This document shows, in pieces, positions 36,651 through 44,746 of a stretch of 64,000 nt of DNA. Positions within the stretch are counted from its first letter, which is position 1. Each line of letters opens with the position of its first letter. The stretch lies in assembly GCA_036770365.1 (NCBI GenBank), contig DAIPJH010000003.1, forward strand, positions 62,001 through 126,000. The letters run 5' to 3'. The notes beneath the pieces are model-generated. The model saw nothing but the letters and a program-made list of their open reading frames with translations. It was not told the origin of the DNA and did not search any database. The DNA comes from DAIPJH01 sp036770365 (lineage in GTDB: Bacteria; Pseudomonadota; Alphaproteobacteria; Rickettsiales; UBA998). A program made the translations under genes and the position numbers.

Positions 36651-37835
36651 ATGAGTATTGAAGCAAAAAACATCAGCAAACGTTTCGGGAATTTTATTGC
36701 CTTAAACGATGTGAATCTTGAAGTACGCGGCGGTGAACTTCTCTCTTTGCTCGGTCCTTCTGGCTCAGGCAAAACCACGTTGATGCGCATCATCGCAGGA
36801 CTTGAATTCGCCGATTCTGGCAGCATCATTTTGGACGGCATCCCCGCCCATGAAAAGTCCATTCAACAGCGCAATGTTGGCTTTGTATTTCAACATTACG
36901 CGCTATTTAAACACATGACTGTCTATGACAATGTCGCCTTTGGCTTGCGCGTGCGCAAAGGTGATCACCGCCCACCTGAGCATATCATCCGCCGCAAAGT
37001 AATGGAACTACTCGAACTCGTGCATCTTGATGCATTCCACACACGTTACCCATCACAACTCTCAGGCGGACAACGCCAACGCGTTGCCCTCGCACGTGCT
37101 TTAGCCGTTGAACCAAAAGTCCTACTCCTCGATGAACCCTTCGGTGCGCTCGATGCAAAGGTACGCAAAGAACTCCGCCGCTGGATGCGTCGCCTACATG
37201 ACGAAATCCACATCACCAGCATCTTCGTCACCCATGACCAAGAAGAAGCGATGGAAGTCTCTGACCGCGTGGTTGTGATGAGTAATGGTCGCATCGAACA
37301 AATCGGCACACCCGAAGAAGTCTGGCATCACCCTGCCAATGCGTTCGTCTATGACTTTTTAGGTAACTATAACGAATTTGACGGCTGGAAAGATAATAGC
37401 GGCAAAGTTCACCTTGCGGAAATGGACATGGTCGAAGTCCCTATCACCGCCGCTACCCCAAACGCATGGATGGGAAGTTACCCCACGCTTGGTAAGTTCT
37501 TGGGGCGAGTTGCACCCAGCTTAATAACAGAAACTCCGCCACTCGTAACTCATAAACGCCAAGCCGTACGCCGTCCATCTGACGGCAAAGCTGTCAAACT
37601 CTACGCCCGCCCACACGAAATTTACCTGACCAAAAAACCTGAAAAAGAACATGAATATATCGAAGCCATCATCATCCACCTCAATCCCGCAGGCTCACTC
37701 GTCAAAGTAGAACTCGAACGCCCCAGCGGTCATATCATCCAAGCCGAAATCCCCAAAACCGTACTTGATGGTGATGCTATGAAAAAAGGTGATAAAGTGT
37801 ATGTGAGACCGAAGCAGACGAAGGTATTTGAGTAA
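36651..37835 (+). CDS. cysA: Sulfate/thiosulfate import ATP-binding protein CysA
   Basis: The ATPase of the importer. Walker A is G-P-S-G-S-G-K-T-T, the signature is L-S-G-G-Q-R-Q-R, and Walker B is V-L-L-L-D-E-P-F. H-D-Q-E-E-A follows. A TOBE-like C-terminal domain brings the length to 394 residues, about 30 longer than E. coli CysA, through a spacer before the last domain. The start at 36651 is chosen because homology begins at M-S-I-E-A-K-N-I, with AAGGA upstream; a TTG at 36627 is less likely. It ends two bases from the convergent hinT stop. Confidence 0.94.
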   Translation: MSIEAKNISKRFGNFIALNDVNLEVRGGELLSLLGPSGSGKTTLMRIIAGLEFADSGSIILDGIPAHEKSIQQRNVGFVFQHYALFKHMTVYDNVAFGLRVRKGDHRPPEHIIRRKVMELLELVHLDAFHTRYPSQLSGGQRQRVALARALAVEPKVLLLDEPFGALDAKVRKELRRWMRRLHDEIHITSIFVTHDQEEAMEVSDRVVVMSNGRIEQIGTPEEVWHHPANAFVYDFLGNYNEFDGWKDNSGKVHLAEMDMVEVPITAATPNAWMGSYPTLGKFLGRVAPSLITETPPLVTHKRQAVRRPSDGKAVKLYARPHEIYLTKKPEKEHEYIEAIIIHLNPAGSLVKVELERPSGHIIQAEIPKTVLDGDAMKKGDKVYVRPKQTKVFE

Positions 37836-37836
37836 A

Positions 37837-38199
37837 CTACCCCTTCACCAACAACCCACCAAGCGGTCTTCCGCCTAAAATATGCACATGGAAATGGGGA
37901 ACTTCTTGCCCTGCGTTGCTCCCATGATTAGCAAGCAGGCGGTAGCCTTCAACATCAACGCCCGACGCTACCGCAACGGTTTGCACGGCTTTGAAAAACC
38001 CTACGATTTCGTCTGCGCTTGCCCTCACCGCAAAATCATCAAACGACACATACGCCCCCTTCGGTACGACCAAAATATGCACAGGCGCAGCAGGGCTGAT
38101 GTCATGAAACGCCAGCGCATAGTCATTTTCAAATACTTTGCTGCACGGGATATCACCACGTAGGATTTTGGCGAAGATGTTGTGATGATCATAGGTCAT
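37837..38199 (-). CDS. hinT: HIT-family purine nucleoside phosphoramidase (HinT-like)
   Basis: This is a small 120-residue histidine-triad protein that hydrolyses adenosine phosphoramidates. The triad reads H-F-H-V-H-I-L-G-G, and the N-terminal I-F-A-K-I-L-R-G-D-I-P is typical. Its ATG overlaps the hisE stop by one base, making it the last gene of the reverse-strand his operon. That linkage is common in alphaproteobacteria but its meaning is unclear. Confidence 0.92.
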   Translation of the reverse strand: MTYDHHNIFAKILRGDIPCSKVFENDYALAFHDISPAAPVHILVVPKGAYVSFDDFAVRASADEIVGFFKAVQTVAVASGVDVEGYRLLANHGSNAGQEVPHFHVHILGGRPLGGLLVKG

Positions 38200-38525
38200 T
38201 ATTTTTCTCCACGTGCCTTCTTTTCATCAATCCCAGAAACACCCTCACGACGTACAAACTCCGCCGCCACATCCTCAGGCATAATCCCTGCATCTGCCCA
38301 TAAAACCATCAGATGAAACAGCAAATCCGCACTCTCAGATATAATTTCTGAACGATCATTCAATGCCCCTGCAAGTGCGGTTTCCACACCTTCTTCTCCA
38401 ACCTTTTGTGCCATTTTCTTACGTCCACGCGCAAATAATTTTGCCACATAAGAACTCTCAGGATTAGCATCTTTGCGCGATATAATCACCGCATATAATG
38501 CCGTTAATGTGTTATCTAAACTCAT
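38199..38525 (-). CDS. hisE: Phosphoribosyl-ATP pyrophosphatase
   Basis: HisE carries out the second step of histidine synthesis, removing pyrophosphate from phosphoribosyl-ATP. The 108-residue protein is a MazG-like all-helical enzyme with K-V-G-E-E-G-V-E-T and E-S-A-D-L-L-F-H metal-site motifs. It overlaps hisF by four bases (ATGA) and hinT by one. HisI, often fused or adjacent, is not present in the window. Confidence 0.94.
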   Translation of the reverse strand: MSLDNTLTALYAVIISRKDANPESSYVAKLFARGRKKMAQKVGEEGVETALAGALNDRSEIISESADLLFHLMVLWADAGIMPEDVAAEFVRREGVSGIDEKKARGEK

Positions 38526-39286
38526 GCCACTAACCTCACTGGTACGCCTACGCTATGCAAATATGCCTTCACTTGTGGAATCGTAAATGTGCCAAAATGG
38601 AATACCGACGCGGCAAGTAACGCACTCGCCCCACCGTCCCTAAAGCCTTCTTCAAAATGCTTCAACGTCCCGACACCGCCCGACGCAATCACTGGCACAC
38701 TCACCGCATCCGTAATCGCTTTGGTCATCGCCACGTCAAACCCAACGCCTGTACCATCTCTATCCATCGAAGTCAGTAAAATCTCACCTGCACCATACGC
38801 AACCATACGCTGCGCCCACTCAACCGCATCAAGCCCCGTCGGGTTGCGCCCACCATGCGTAAAAATCTCAAACTTTTTCGGCGCAACGGATTTCGCATCC
38901 ACCGCCACCACAATGCACTGCGAACCAAATTTCTCCGCCGCTTCGCGCACAAATTCAGGACGTTTCACTGCCGCCGTATTGATAGATACTTTATCCGCCC
39001 CTGCAAGCAATAATGTACGAATATCTTCGACCTCACGCACACCTCCACCCACCGTAAACGGAATTGAACAGCTCTCCGCCACCCGTTCTACCATATCATA
39101 AAGCGTCCCACGATTTTCCGTAGAAGCAGAAATATCAAGGAAACACAATTCATCTGCACCCTGCGCATCATAAATCTTGGCTTGCTCAACAGGATCACCC
39201 GCATCACGCAAATTAATAAAATTCACACCCTTGACCACACGGCCATCTTTCACATCCAAACAAGGAATAATGCGCGCTTTTAACAT
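38522..39286 (-). CDS. hisF: Imidazole glycerol phosphate synthase subunit HisF
   Basis: Cyclase subunit of IGP synthase; it uses ammonia from HisH to form the imidazole ring and release AICAR. The 254-residue TIM barrel has C-L-D-V-K-D-G-R-V-V-K-G with the first catalytic Asp and V-A-V-D-A-K with the second. Phosphate-binding loops are G-G-G-V-R and A-S-G-G-V-G. It starts directly after the hisA stop with no gap. Confidence 0.96.
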   Translation of the reverse strand: MLKARIIPCLDVKDGRVVKGVNFINLRDAGDPVEQAKIYDAQGADELCFLDISASTENRGTLYDMVERVAESCSIPFTVGGGVREVEDIRTLLLAGADKVSINTAAVKRPEFVREAAEKFGSQCIVVAVDAKSVAPKKFEIFTHGGRNPTGLDAVEWAQRMVAYGAGEILLTSMDRDGTGVGFDVAMTKAITDAVSVPVIASGGVGTLKHFEEGFRDGGASALLAASVFHFGTFTIPQVKAYLHSVGVPVRLVA

Positions 39287-40009
39287 CTACGCCACCAATC
39301 TCAGTGCATCCGCAGGCTTAATCGCTCCATCATAAAGCGCACGCCCAATAATCGCCCCGTCAATACCTTTACACCCACTTGCTTTAAGTGCTTCAATATC
39401 TCCGAGTGACGTCACACCACCAGATAAAATCACAGGCGTAGAAATTGCCTCAGCAAGTTTTACTGTTTCTTCAACATTTGCACCCTGCATTGCACCATCA
39501 CGTGCAATATCCGTATAAATAATCACACACACGCCTGCATCTTCAAATTTGAGTGCTAAGTCCACCGCTTTCATATCCGATGTTTCTGCCCAGCCTTCCA
39601 CTGCAACCATCCCATCACGCGCATCTATCCCCACCGCCACTTGATGTGGAAACGTCTTACATGCGTCTTTGACAAACTGAGGATTGCGCAGGGCGACTGT
39701 TCCCAAAATCACGCGGGTAATCCCCGCTTCAAGCCACATCCCAATCTGGTGCATCTCACGAATACCGCCGCCAAGCTGTGCAGGAAGCTGTGTTGTTTTC
39801 AAAATCGCCCGCACCGCTGTCTCATTAATAGGCTTACCCGCAAACGCACCATCCAAATCCACCAAATGCAACCACTTGAACCCTGCTTCTTGAAAAGATT
39901 TTGCCTGCGCCGCAGGACTATCTGAAAAGACAGTTGCCTTATCCATATCACCACGCAGCAAACGCACACATTGACCGTTCTTGAGATCGATAGCTGGGTA
40001 TAAATTCAT
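39287..40009 (-). CDS. hisA: ProFAR isomerase HisA
   Basis: HisA isomerises the phosphoribosyl-formimino intermediate (ProFAR) in histidine synthesis. The 240-residue TIM barrel has A-I-D-L-K-N-G-Q-C-V-R-L with Asp8, and Y-T-D-I-A-R-D-G-A with the second catalytic Asp. It has the usual phosphate-binding G-G-G-I-R and S-G-G-V. It lies between the GNAT gene and hisF. Confidence 0.95.
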   Translation of the reverse strand: MNLYPAIDLKNGQCVRLLRGDMDKATVFSDSPAAQAKSFQEAGFKWLHLVDLDGAFAGKPINETAVRAILKTTQLPAQLGGGIREMHQIGMWLEAGITRVILGTVALRNPQFVKDACKTFPHQVAVGIDARDGMVAVEGWAETSDMKAVDLALKFEDAGVCVIIYTDIARDGAMQGANVEETVKLAEAISTPVILSGGVTSLGDIEALKASGCKGIDGAIIGRALYDGAIKPADALRLVA

Positions 40010-40027
40010 TTTTTGTTCCTTCTTTCC

Positions 40028-40561
40028 CTACTCAACACTCGAAAGCGGCTGCAACCGTTTATAAAAATGATGCCCTGCAATCATCTGACCATTAACAATT
40101 TCATGATAGGGTAATACCCCCCAACGAATATAACCATTTTCTTGATAAAGTCGAATAGCAGCATCTTGGGTTTCGCGCACATGCAAACGCAACACAGAAA
40201 AACCCTGCACCGCCGCTTCACGCTCCGCAGCCTCTAACACACCCCGCGCCAAACCATGCCCACGCGCCCACGGCGCAACGAAATGCCCTTCGATCATCGC
40301 CGTAAAAGAAGTAGTTTCTTTCGTGCGACCCGGTTTAACAAGCTGCACCGCTGCCGCAATCGTTCCGTCTAACCAACCACAAAACAATTCTCGCTCAGGC
40401 ACAACCATCACCCCGCGCCAATAAGATTCCATCACATCCATTGTCGGTGGACTAACCCAGTTAAAACCAATGCCGTCCGTAATTGCATCCTCGGTAGCTT
40501 GTGACAAATCCACAATATCCGCCGCCGTCACATCGACCATTTTACGTACTTCAATTGCCAT
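40028..40561 (-). CDS. GNAT-family N-acetyltransferase within the his operon
   Basis: The 177-residue protein has the acetyl-CoA-binding pattern V-A-P-W-A-R-G-H-G-L-A-R-G (a version of R/Q-x-x-G-x-G/A) and a later A-I-R-L-Y-Q-E-N-G-Y segment. Both are standard GNAT landmarks. It sits between hisH and hisA with 11- and 18-base gaps and so is probably cotranscribed. The substrate is unknown; an amine or amino-acid target is only a guess from the location. Confidence 0.85.
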   Translation of the reverse strand: MAIEVRKMVDVTAADIVDLSQATEDAITDGIGFNWVSPPTMDVMESYWRGVMVVPERELFCGWLDGTIAAAVQLVKPGRTKETTSFTAMIEGHFVAPWARGHGLARGVLEAAEREAAVQGFSVLRLHVRETQDAAIRLYQENGYIRWGVLPYHEIVNGQMIAGHHFYKRLQPLSSVE

Positions 40562-40572
40562 ATCCAGCGTCC

Positions 40573-41199
40573 TTACTTCATCTTCAAAAAGTTACGAATC
40601 ACCTGCTCACCTGTACGCTGACTTTTCTCAGGGTGAAACTGTGTCCCCATCATATTATCGCGTCCAATCGCCGCAACAATATCACCACCATACTCCACCG
40701 TCGCCAGCACATGTTCAGGATTGTCACACTTCGCATGATAACTATGCACAAAATAAGCATGATCACCCGCAGTAACCCCTTCAAACAAAGGACATGCTTT
40801 AGGCTGCAACTCATTCCAGCCCATATGTGGAATTTTAATATGTTTATCAATGGGTTCAATCGCCACCACATCCCCAGAAATCCAACCAAACCCTTGATGA
40901 ATCCCATGTTCAAAACCACGCTCCATCATCATCTGCATCCCCACACATATCCCAAAGAATGGCACACCCGCCTCAAACACACGACGCCCCAAGGCATCCA
41001 TCATCCCATTAACCGCCATCAACCCTGCCATACAATCAGCAAACGCGCCCACACCAGGCAGCACAATATGTGTCGCATGCGCCAAATCCTCCGCTTTGGA
41101 AGACACACGAACAACCTCGTCTCCCGCCACACGACGAAACGCCGCCGCGGCTGAATGTAGATTACCTGAATTATAATCAATAATCACCACACGTGTCAT
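40573..41199 (-). CDS. hisH: Imidazole glycerol phosphate synthase subunit HisH
   Basis: Glutaminase subunit that supplies ammonia to HisF. The class-I amidotransferase nucleophile lies in G-I-C-V-G-M-Q-M, and the His/Glu of the triad in T-Q-F-H-P-E-K-S. Length is 208 residues. Its ATG overlaps the DUF2628 stop by four bases. HisF is encoded two genes further on. Confidence 0.95.
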   Translation of the reverse strand: MTRVVIIDYNSGNLHSAAAAFRRVAGDEVVRVSSKAEDLAHATHIVLPGVGAFADCMAGLMAVNGMMDALGRRVFEAGVPFFGICVGMQMMMERGFEHGIHQGFGWISGDVVAIEPIDKHIKIPHMGWNELQPKACPLFEGVTAGDHAYFVHSYHAKCDNPEHVLATVEYGGDIVAAIGRDNMMGTQFHPEKSQRTGEQVIRNFLKMK

Positions 41200-41606
41200 G
41201 CAGCCACCATCCCTTGCGGTGCAGCCACCACACGACGATCAAAAAAACGCTGTTGCGCATCAAGCAACGAATCCGCAGCCACCACATCCACCATCACAAA
41301 ACCTCGTCGTTTTAAAGCCTCACGCTGCATATCATATGCCTGAAGCCCCACAAAAACGCGTAGCAAGAACCCTAAAAGCCCTACACTTTCCATCGTCATA
41401 TGATGATGCGTCCCAGCCAGATGCAACCCCACCACCAACAAAGTCACCACCAAACCCGTAAACCAAGCACGATGACACCATAACCAAAAGCCATGAAACA
41501 CAAACGCCATCAGACTAAATCCTTCAGGGACAAAGCGCGTAGAATCATAAGGCTGCACGCCGTCTGGATGAATATGGACAGTAAAAAGCTTGGTACGTCT
41601 AAACAT
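41196..41606 (-). CDS. DUF2628 domain-containing membrane protein
   Basis: A 136-residue protein from the ATG at 41606, one base after the hisB stop, with AGGG upstream. Starts further out would overlap hisB. The N-terminus (V-H-I-H-P-D-G, then F-V-P-E-G-F-S-L-M-A-F-V-F-H-G-F-W) is the DUF2628 signature, and two to three hydrophobic segments follow. In alphaproteobacteria a DUF2628 gene often lies between hisB and hisH, as here. No function is established. Confidence 0.85.
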   Translation of the reverse strand: MFRRTKLFTVHIHPDGVQPYDSTRFVPEGFSLMAFVFHGFWLWCHRAWFTGLVVTLLVVGLHLAGTHHHMTMESVGLLGFLLRVFVGLQAYDMQREALKRRGFVMVDVVAADSLLDAQQRFFDRRVVAAPQGMVAA

Positions 41607-41607
41607 G

Positions 41608-42201
41608 TTAACCCTGCAACGTCCCTTTAGTAGATGGTACACTATCCGCCATGCGCGCATCAAGCGTCACCGCCTGACGCAACGCCCGCGCCAACCCCTT
41701 AAAGCAACTCTCAATAATATGGTGATTATTAACACCGTAGAGATTTTCAACATGCACCGTTGCGCCCAGCGCAAATGCAAATGCCTGAAACCACTCTCTA
41801 AAGAGTTCACTATCCATATCACCAAGCTTATCTTGCGTAAACGCCACCTTCCATACCAGATATGGACGACCAGAAATATCGATTGCTACCCGCGATAATG
41901 TCTCATCCATTGGAATATAGGCATGACCATAACGCGTGATACCTTTGCGCTCACCCAGTGCTTTTTTCACTGCCGCGCCAAGCGTAATCCCCGCATCCTC
42001 GGTGGTATGATGCCCATCAATATGCAAATCACCCTTCGCAGAAAGCGTAATATCAATAAGCCCATGACGCGATAATTGCTCAAGCATATGATCTAAAAAA
42101 CCTATACCCGTATCAATCTCATACGCACCCCGACCGTCCAAATTGACAGTGGTCGCAATGTGCGTTTCATTGGTAGTACGTTCAACCGTTGCAGTACGCA
42201 T
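41608..42201 (-). CDS. hisB: Imidazoleglycerol-phosphate dehydratase
   Basis: HisB dehydrates imidazole glycerol phosphate with a manganese centre. The 197-residue monofunctional form has G-F-L-D-H-M-L, H-H-T-T-E-D-A-G-I, and N-N-H-H-I-I-E-S metal-binding motifs. The start at 42201 has GAGG seven bases upstream and matches the family; a frame open to 42321 adds an unrelated segment. It is the first gene of the reverse-strand his operon, divergent from the lipoprotein-hslVU genes. Confidence 0.95.
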   Translation of the reverse strand: MRTATVERTTNETHIATTVNLDGRGAYEIDTGIGFLDHMLEQLSRHGLIDITLSAKGDLHIDGHHTTEDAGITLGAAVKKALGERKGITRYGHAYIPMDETLSRVAIDISGRPYLVWKVAFTQDKLGDMDSELFREWFQAFAFALGATVHVENLYGVNNHHIIESCFKGLARALRQAVTLDARMADSVPSTKGTLQG

Positions 42202-42307
42202 ATCAGCCCTCACTAAAATTTGCGCTACTATAACAAAAGAAACGCTTGAATAAATGATTAATTCACCCCACATAAGTACGAATGTCATCTTTTTTAAGGG
42301 AATGGCC

Positions 42308-42580
42308 ATGAAATTGACCAAACTTACGACAATACTATTACTCTCTGGATTGCTATGCGCTTGTGAAGGCGACTTCGATTATCTTGACGAAGATGAGGAA
42401 GAGGAAAAAGCTTGTGAGTTTTATGGTAATTGTGAAAAACCAAAAACGGTAGAATGCTCCTTTTACGGCAATTGCCCTGACAAAGACAAAAAAGATGAAA
42501 AACATGGCGGTAAAACCAATGACGCGCACAGCTCATCTGTTGGTGGCGACATGGGATCACCCGTCGAACATAAGGAATAA
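42308..42580 (+). CDS. Small acidic, cysteine-rich lipoprotein
   Basis: A 90-residue product; AAGGG at 42296-42300 sets the start at 42308. The signal ends in a lipobox-like L-C-A-C, so the mature protein should be lipidated. It then carries an acidic run (D-E-D-E-E-E-E) and two copies of C-x-F-Y-G-N-C (A-C-E-F-Y-G-N-C and E-C-S-F-Y-G-N-C). The four cysteines suggest two short disulfide or metal-binding loops. The tail is Lys/Asp-rich. It lies two bases before hslV and is probably cotranscribed. I do not recognise the family. Confidence 0.68.
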   Translation: MKLTKLTTILLLSGLLCACEGDFDYLDEDEEEEKACEFYGNCEKPKTVECSFYGNCPDKDKKDEKHGGKTNDAHSSSVGGDMGSPVEHKE

Positions 42581-42582
42581 TC

Positions 42583-43137
42583 ATGCAGCATGAACCCACC
42601 TCGTGGCACGCCACAACGATTCTCAGTGTCCGCAAAGGCAACACTGTTACTATTGGCGGCGATGGACAAGTAAGCTTAGGTCCAACCATCATCAAATCCA
42701 GCGCGAAAAAAATCCGCACCCTCGCAAATGGCAGTATTATCGCGGGCTTTGCTGGTGCAACAGCCGATGCCTTCACGTTATTTGAACGCCTTGAATCCAA
42801 ACTAGAAAAGCACCCGCGCCAACTCACTCGCGCCTGTGTCGAACTAGCAAAAGACTGGCGCACCGACCGCTACCTTCGCCGCCTAGAAGCTATGATGATC
42901 GTCTGTGACGCCACTACCTCCCTCATCATTACAGGTACGGGTGACGTTCTTGAACCTGAAGACGGTATCGCGGCCATTGGCTCTGGCGGTAATTACGCCC
43001 TCTCTGCGGCGCGTGCGCTCGCAGATTTGCCCGAGATGGACTCAGAAGCGATTGTCCGCAAAGCAATGAAAATCGCCGCCGATATTTGCGTCTATACCAA
43101 CCATAACCTTATCATTGAAACCTTACCTACGGAATAA
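42583..43137 (+). CDS. hslV: ATP-dependent protease subunit HslV
   Basis: HslV is the proteasome-like threonine protease of the HslUV complex. The catalytic Thr follows a short propeptide in W-H-A-T-T-I-L-S-V-R-K, and G-D-G-Q-V-S-L-G and F-A-G-A-T-A-D-A are conserved. Length is 184 residues. It precedes hslU by seven bases. AAGGA lies five bases before the start. Confidence 0.96.
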   Translation: MQHEPTSWHATTILSVRKGNTVTIGGDGQVSLGPTIIKSSAKKIRTLANGSIIAGFAGATADAFTLFERLESKLEKHPRQLTRACVELAKDWRTDRYLRRLEAMMIVCDATTSLIITGTGDVLEPEDGIAAIGSGGNYALSAARALADLPEMDSEAIVRKAMKIAADICVYTNHNLIIETLPTE

Positions 43138-43144
43138 TACACTC

Positions 43145-44443
43145 ATGTCACATCTTACGCCTCGTGAAATTGTTGCTGAACTCGACCGCTATATTGTTGG
43201 ACAAGACGACGCCAAAAAAGCCGTCGCCATTGCGCTGCGTAACCGCTGGCGCAGACAGCAGGTGGCAAGCTCGCTACGTGATGAGATTGTCCCTAAAAAC
43301 ATCCTGATGATTGGCCCAACTGGCTGCGGGAAAACCGAAATTGCACGCCGTCTCGCTCGCCTCGCCGAGGCACCTTTCATCAAAGTCGAAGCAACTAAAT
43401 TCACCGAAGTGGGTTACGTTGGACGTGACGTCGAATCTATCATTCGCGACCTACTCGAACTTGCCATCAGTACCGCGCGCGCCAAACAACATGAAGAAGT
43501 GCGAACCCGCGCCGAAGTCAACGCCGAAAACCGTGTACTAGATGCCCTCGTCGGTGATACTGCCAGTGAAGAAACGCGCCGCAAATTCCGTGAAAAACTC
43601 CGCGCAGGCGAACTTGCCGACAAAGAAATCGACATCGAAGTTGAAGATAACTCCAACCCGATGTCCAGCTTCGATTTCCCTGGTGGGCATATGGGCATGA
43701 TCAATGTTACCGACATCATCGGCAAAGCCATGGGCGAACGTACAAAAACTCGTAAACTCCGCGTTGATGAAAGCTACGACATCCTTATCAAAGAAGAATC
43801 TGAAAAACTTTTGGATGAAGAAAAACTCATTAAAGAGGCTATCAAGTCTGTTGAAAATAACGGGATTGTCTTTATTGATGAAATTGATAAGGTCGCAGCA
43901 CGTCACGATGTACGCGGCGGTGAAGTCAGCCGTGAAGGGGTGCAACGAGACCTCCTCCCCCTTATCGAAGGTACGGTTGTTACCACCAAACATGGCTCCG
44001 TCAAAACTGACCATATCTTATTCATCACCTCAGGCGCATTCCACATGGCAAAACCGTCTGATTTGTTGCCAGAATTACAAGGTCGTCTCCCCATTCGTGT
44101 CGAGCTCAATCCACTCACCGAAGCGGATATGCTACGCATCCTCACCGAGCCAGAAGCCAGCCTAACCAAGCAATATATCGCGCTGATGGCAACCGAAGGC
44201 ACGACCATTTCGTTCAGTGAAGAAGCCCTCAAAGAACTCGCCAAACTCGCCACACGCTTTAACCGCGAAGTCGAAAATATCGGTGCGCGTCGCCTCCACA
44301 CCATCATGGAAAAACTCATGGAAGACGTAAGCTTCAACGCCCCCGACCGCCCCAACCTCACCCTAGAGATTGACGCAGACTACGTCACCAAACATATTGG
44401 CGAGATGAGTAAATCGACAGATTTGAGTAAGTTTATTTTATGA
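43145..44443 (+). CDS. hslU: ATP-dependent protease ATPase subunit HslU
   Basis: The AAA+ unfoldase of HslUV. The start at 43145 opens M-S-H-L-T-P-R-E-I-V, the family N-terminus. Walker A is G-P-T-G-C-G-K-T-E, Walker B is G-I-V-F-I-D-E-I-D, and G-A-R-R-L-H-T is the sensor-2 region. The 432-residue length is typical, including the variable I domain. A palindromic repeat element begins 15 bases after the stop. Confidence 0.96.
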   Translation: MSHLTPREIVAELDRYIVGQDDAKKAVAIALRNRWRRQQVASSLRDEIVPKNILMIGPTGCGKTEIARRLARLAEAPFIKVEATKFTEVGYVGRDVESIIRDLLELAISTARAKQHEEVRTRAEVNAENRVLDALVGDTASEETRRKFREKLRAGELADKEIDIEVEDNSNPMSSFDFPGGHMGMINVTDIIGKAMGERTKTRKLRVDESYDILIKEESEKLLDEEKLIKEAIKSVENNGIVFIDEIDKVAARHDVRGGEVSREGVQRDLLPLIEGTVVTTKHGSVKTDHILFITSGAFHMAKPSDLLPELQGRLPIRVELNPLTEADMLRILTEPEASLTKQYIALMATEGTTISFSEEALKELAKLATRFNREVENIGARRLHTIMEKLMEDVSFNAPDRPNLTLEIDADYVTKHIGEMSKSTDLSKFIL

Positions 44444-44457
44444 TTTTCTTATCCTAA

Positions 44458-44564
44458 ACGAGGCAAAGCCTCGTCATTGCGAGGAGCGTAGCGACGCGGC
44501 AATCCAGAATCACGCGGTAAAGAATGGATTGCTTCGTACCTCGCAATGACACCCTTCGGGTGTC
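44458..44564. repeat. Composite palindromic intergenic repeat
   Basis: Several nested inverted repeats fill the gap after hslU. There is a small hairpin ACGAGGC-AAA-GCCTCGT (44458-44474). The outer arms GTCATTGCGAGG and CCTCGCAATGAC (44473-44484/44539-44550) and inner arms GCAATCCA and TGGATTGC (44499-44506/44525-44532) pair with each other. A second hairpin GACACCC-TTC-GGGTGTC (44548-44564) closes the element. The ATTGCGAGG...GCAATCC wording is a type of dispersed repeat met in many bacterial genomes. It has no ORF and could fold in RNA, but lacks a T-tract. Confidence 0.78.
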
Positions 44565-44569
44565 TAACT

Positions 44570-44746
44570 TTACCTAGGTTGACTATAAGACCTAAGCTGA
44601 TTCTGCAATATTTCCCACTGCCAAGCACTCATCATCACCACCTGCCGCGCACCGCCATCTACCACCACAGACTGATGGTCATGATTTAATGCAGCAAGAA
44701 AACCCTCAAAATCATTCAAAACTTCTTCTGCAGTTATTGTTTTCAT
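44570..44746 (-). CDS. Small Phd/YefM-like protein (putative antitoxin)
   Basis: This is a 58-residue reverse-strand ORF whose ATG overlaps the stop of the HEPN-like gene by four bases (ATGA), so the two are translationally coupled. The sequence opens M-K-T-I-T-A-E-E-V-L-N-D-F and later has S-V-V-V-D-G-G-A-R-Q-V-V-M-M-S-A-W-Q-W. That layout matches the DNA-binding half of Phd/YefM antitoxins: a helix, then a strand pair ending in L-M-S-x-x-x-W/Y. The usual toxin-binding tail is short. Its stop lies in the edge of the palindromic repeat. Identification is by pattern only. Confidence 0.6.
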   Translation of the reverse strand: MKTITAEEVLNDFEGFLAALNHDHQSVVVDGGARQVVMMSAWQWEILQNQLRSYSQPR

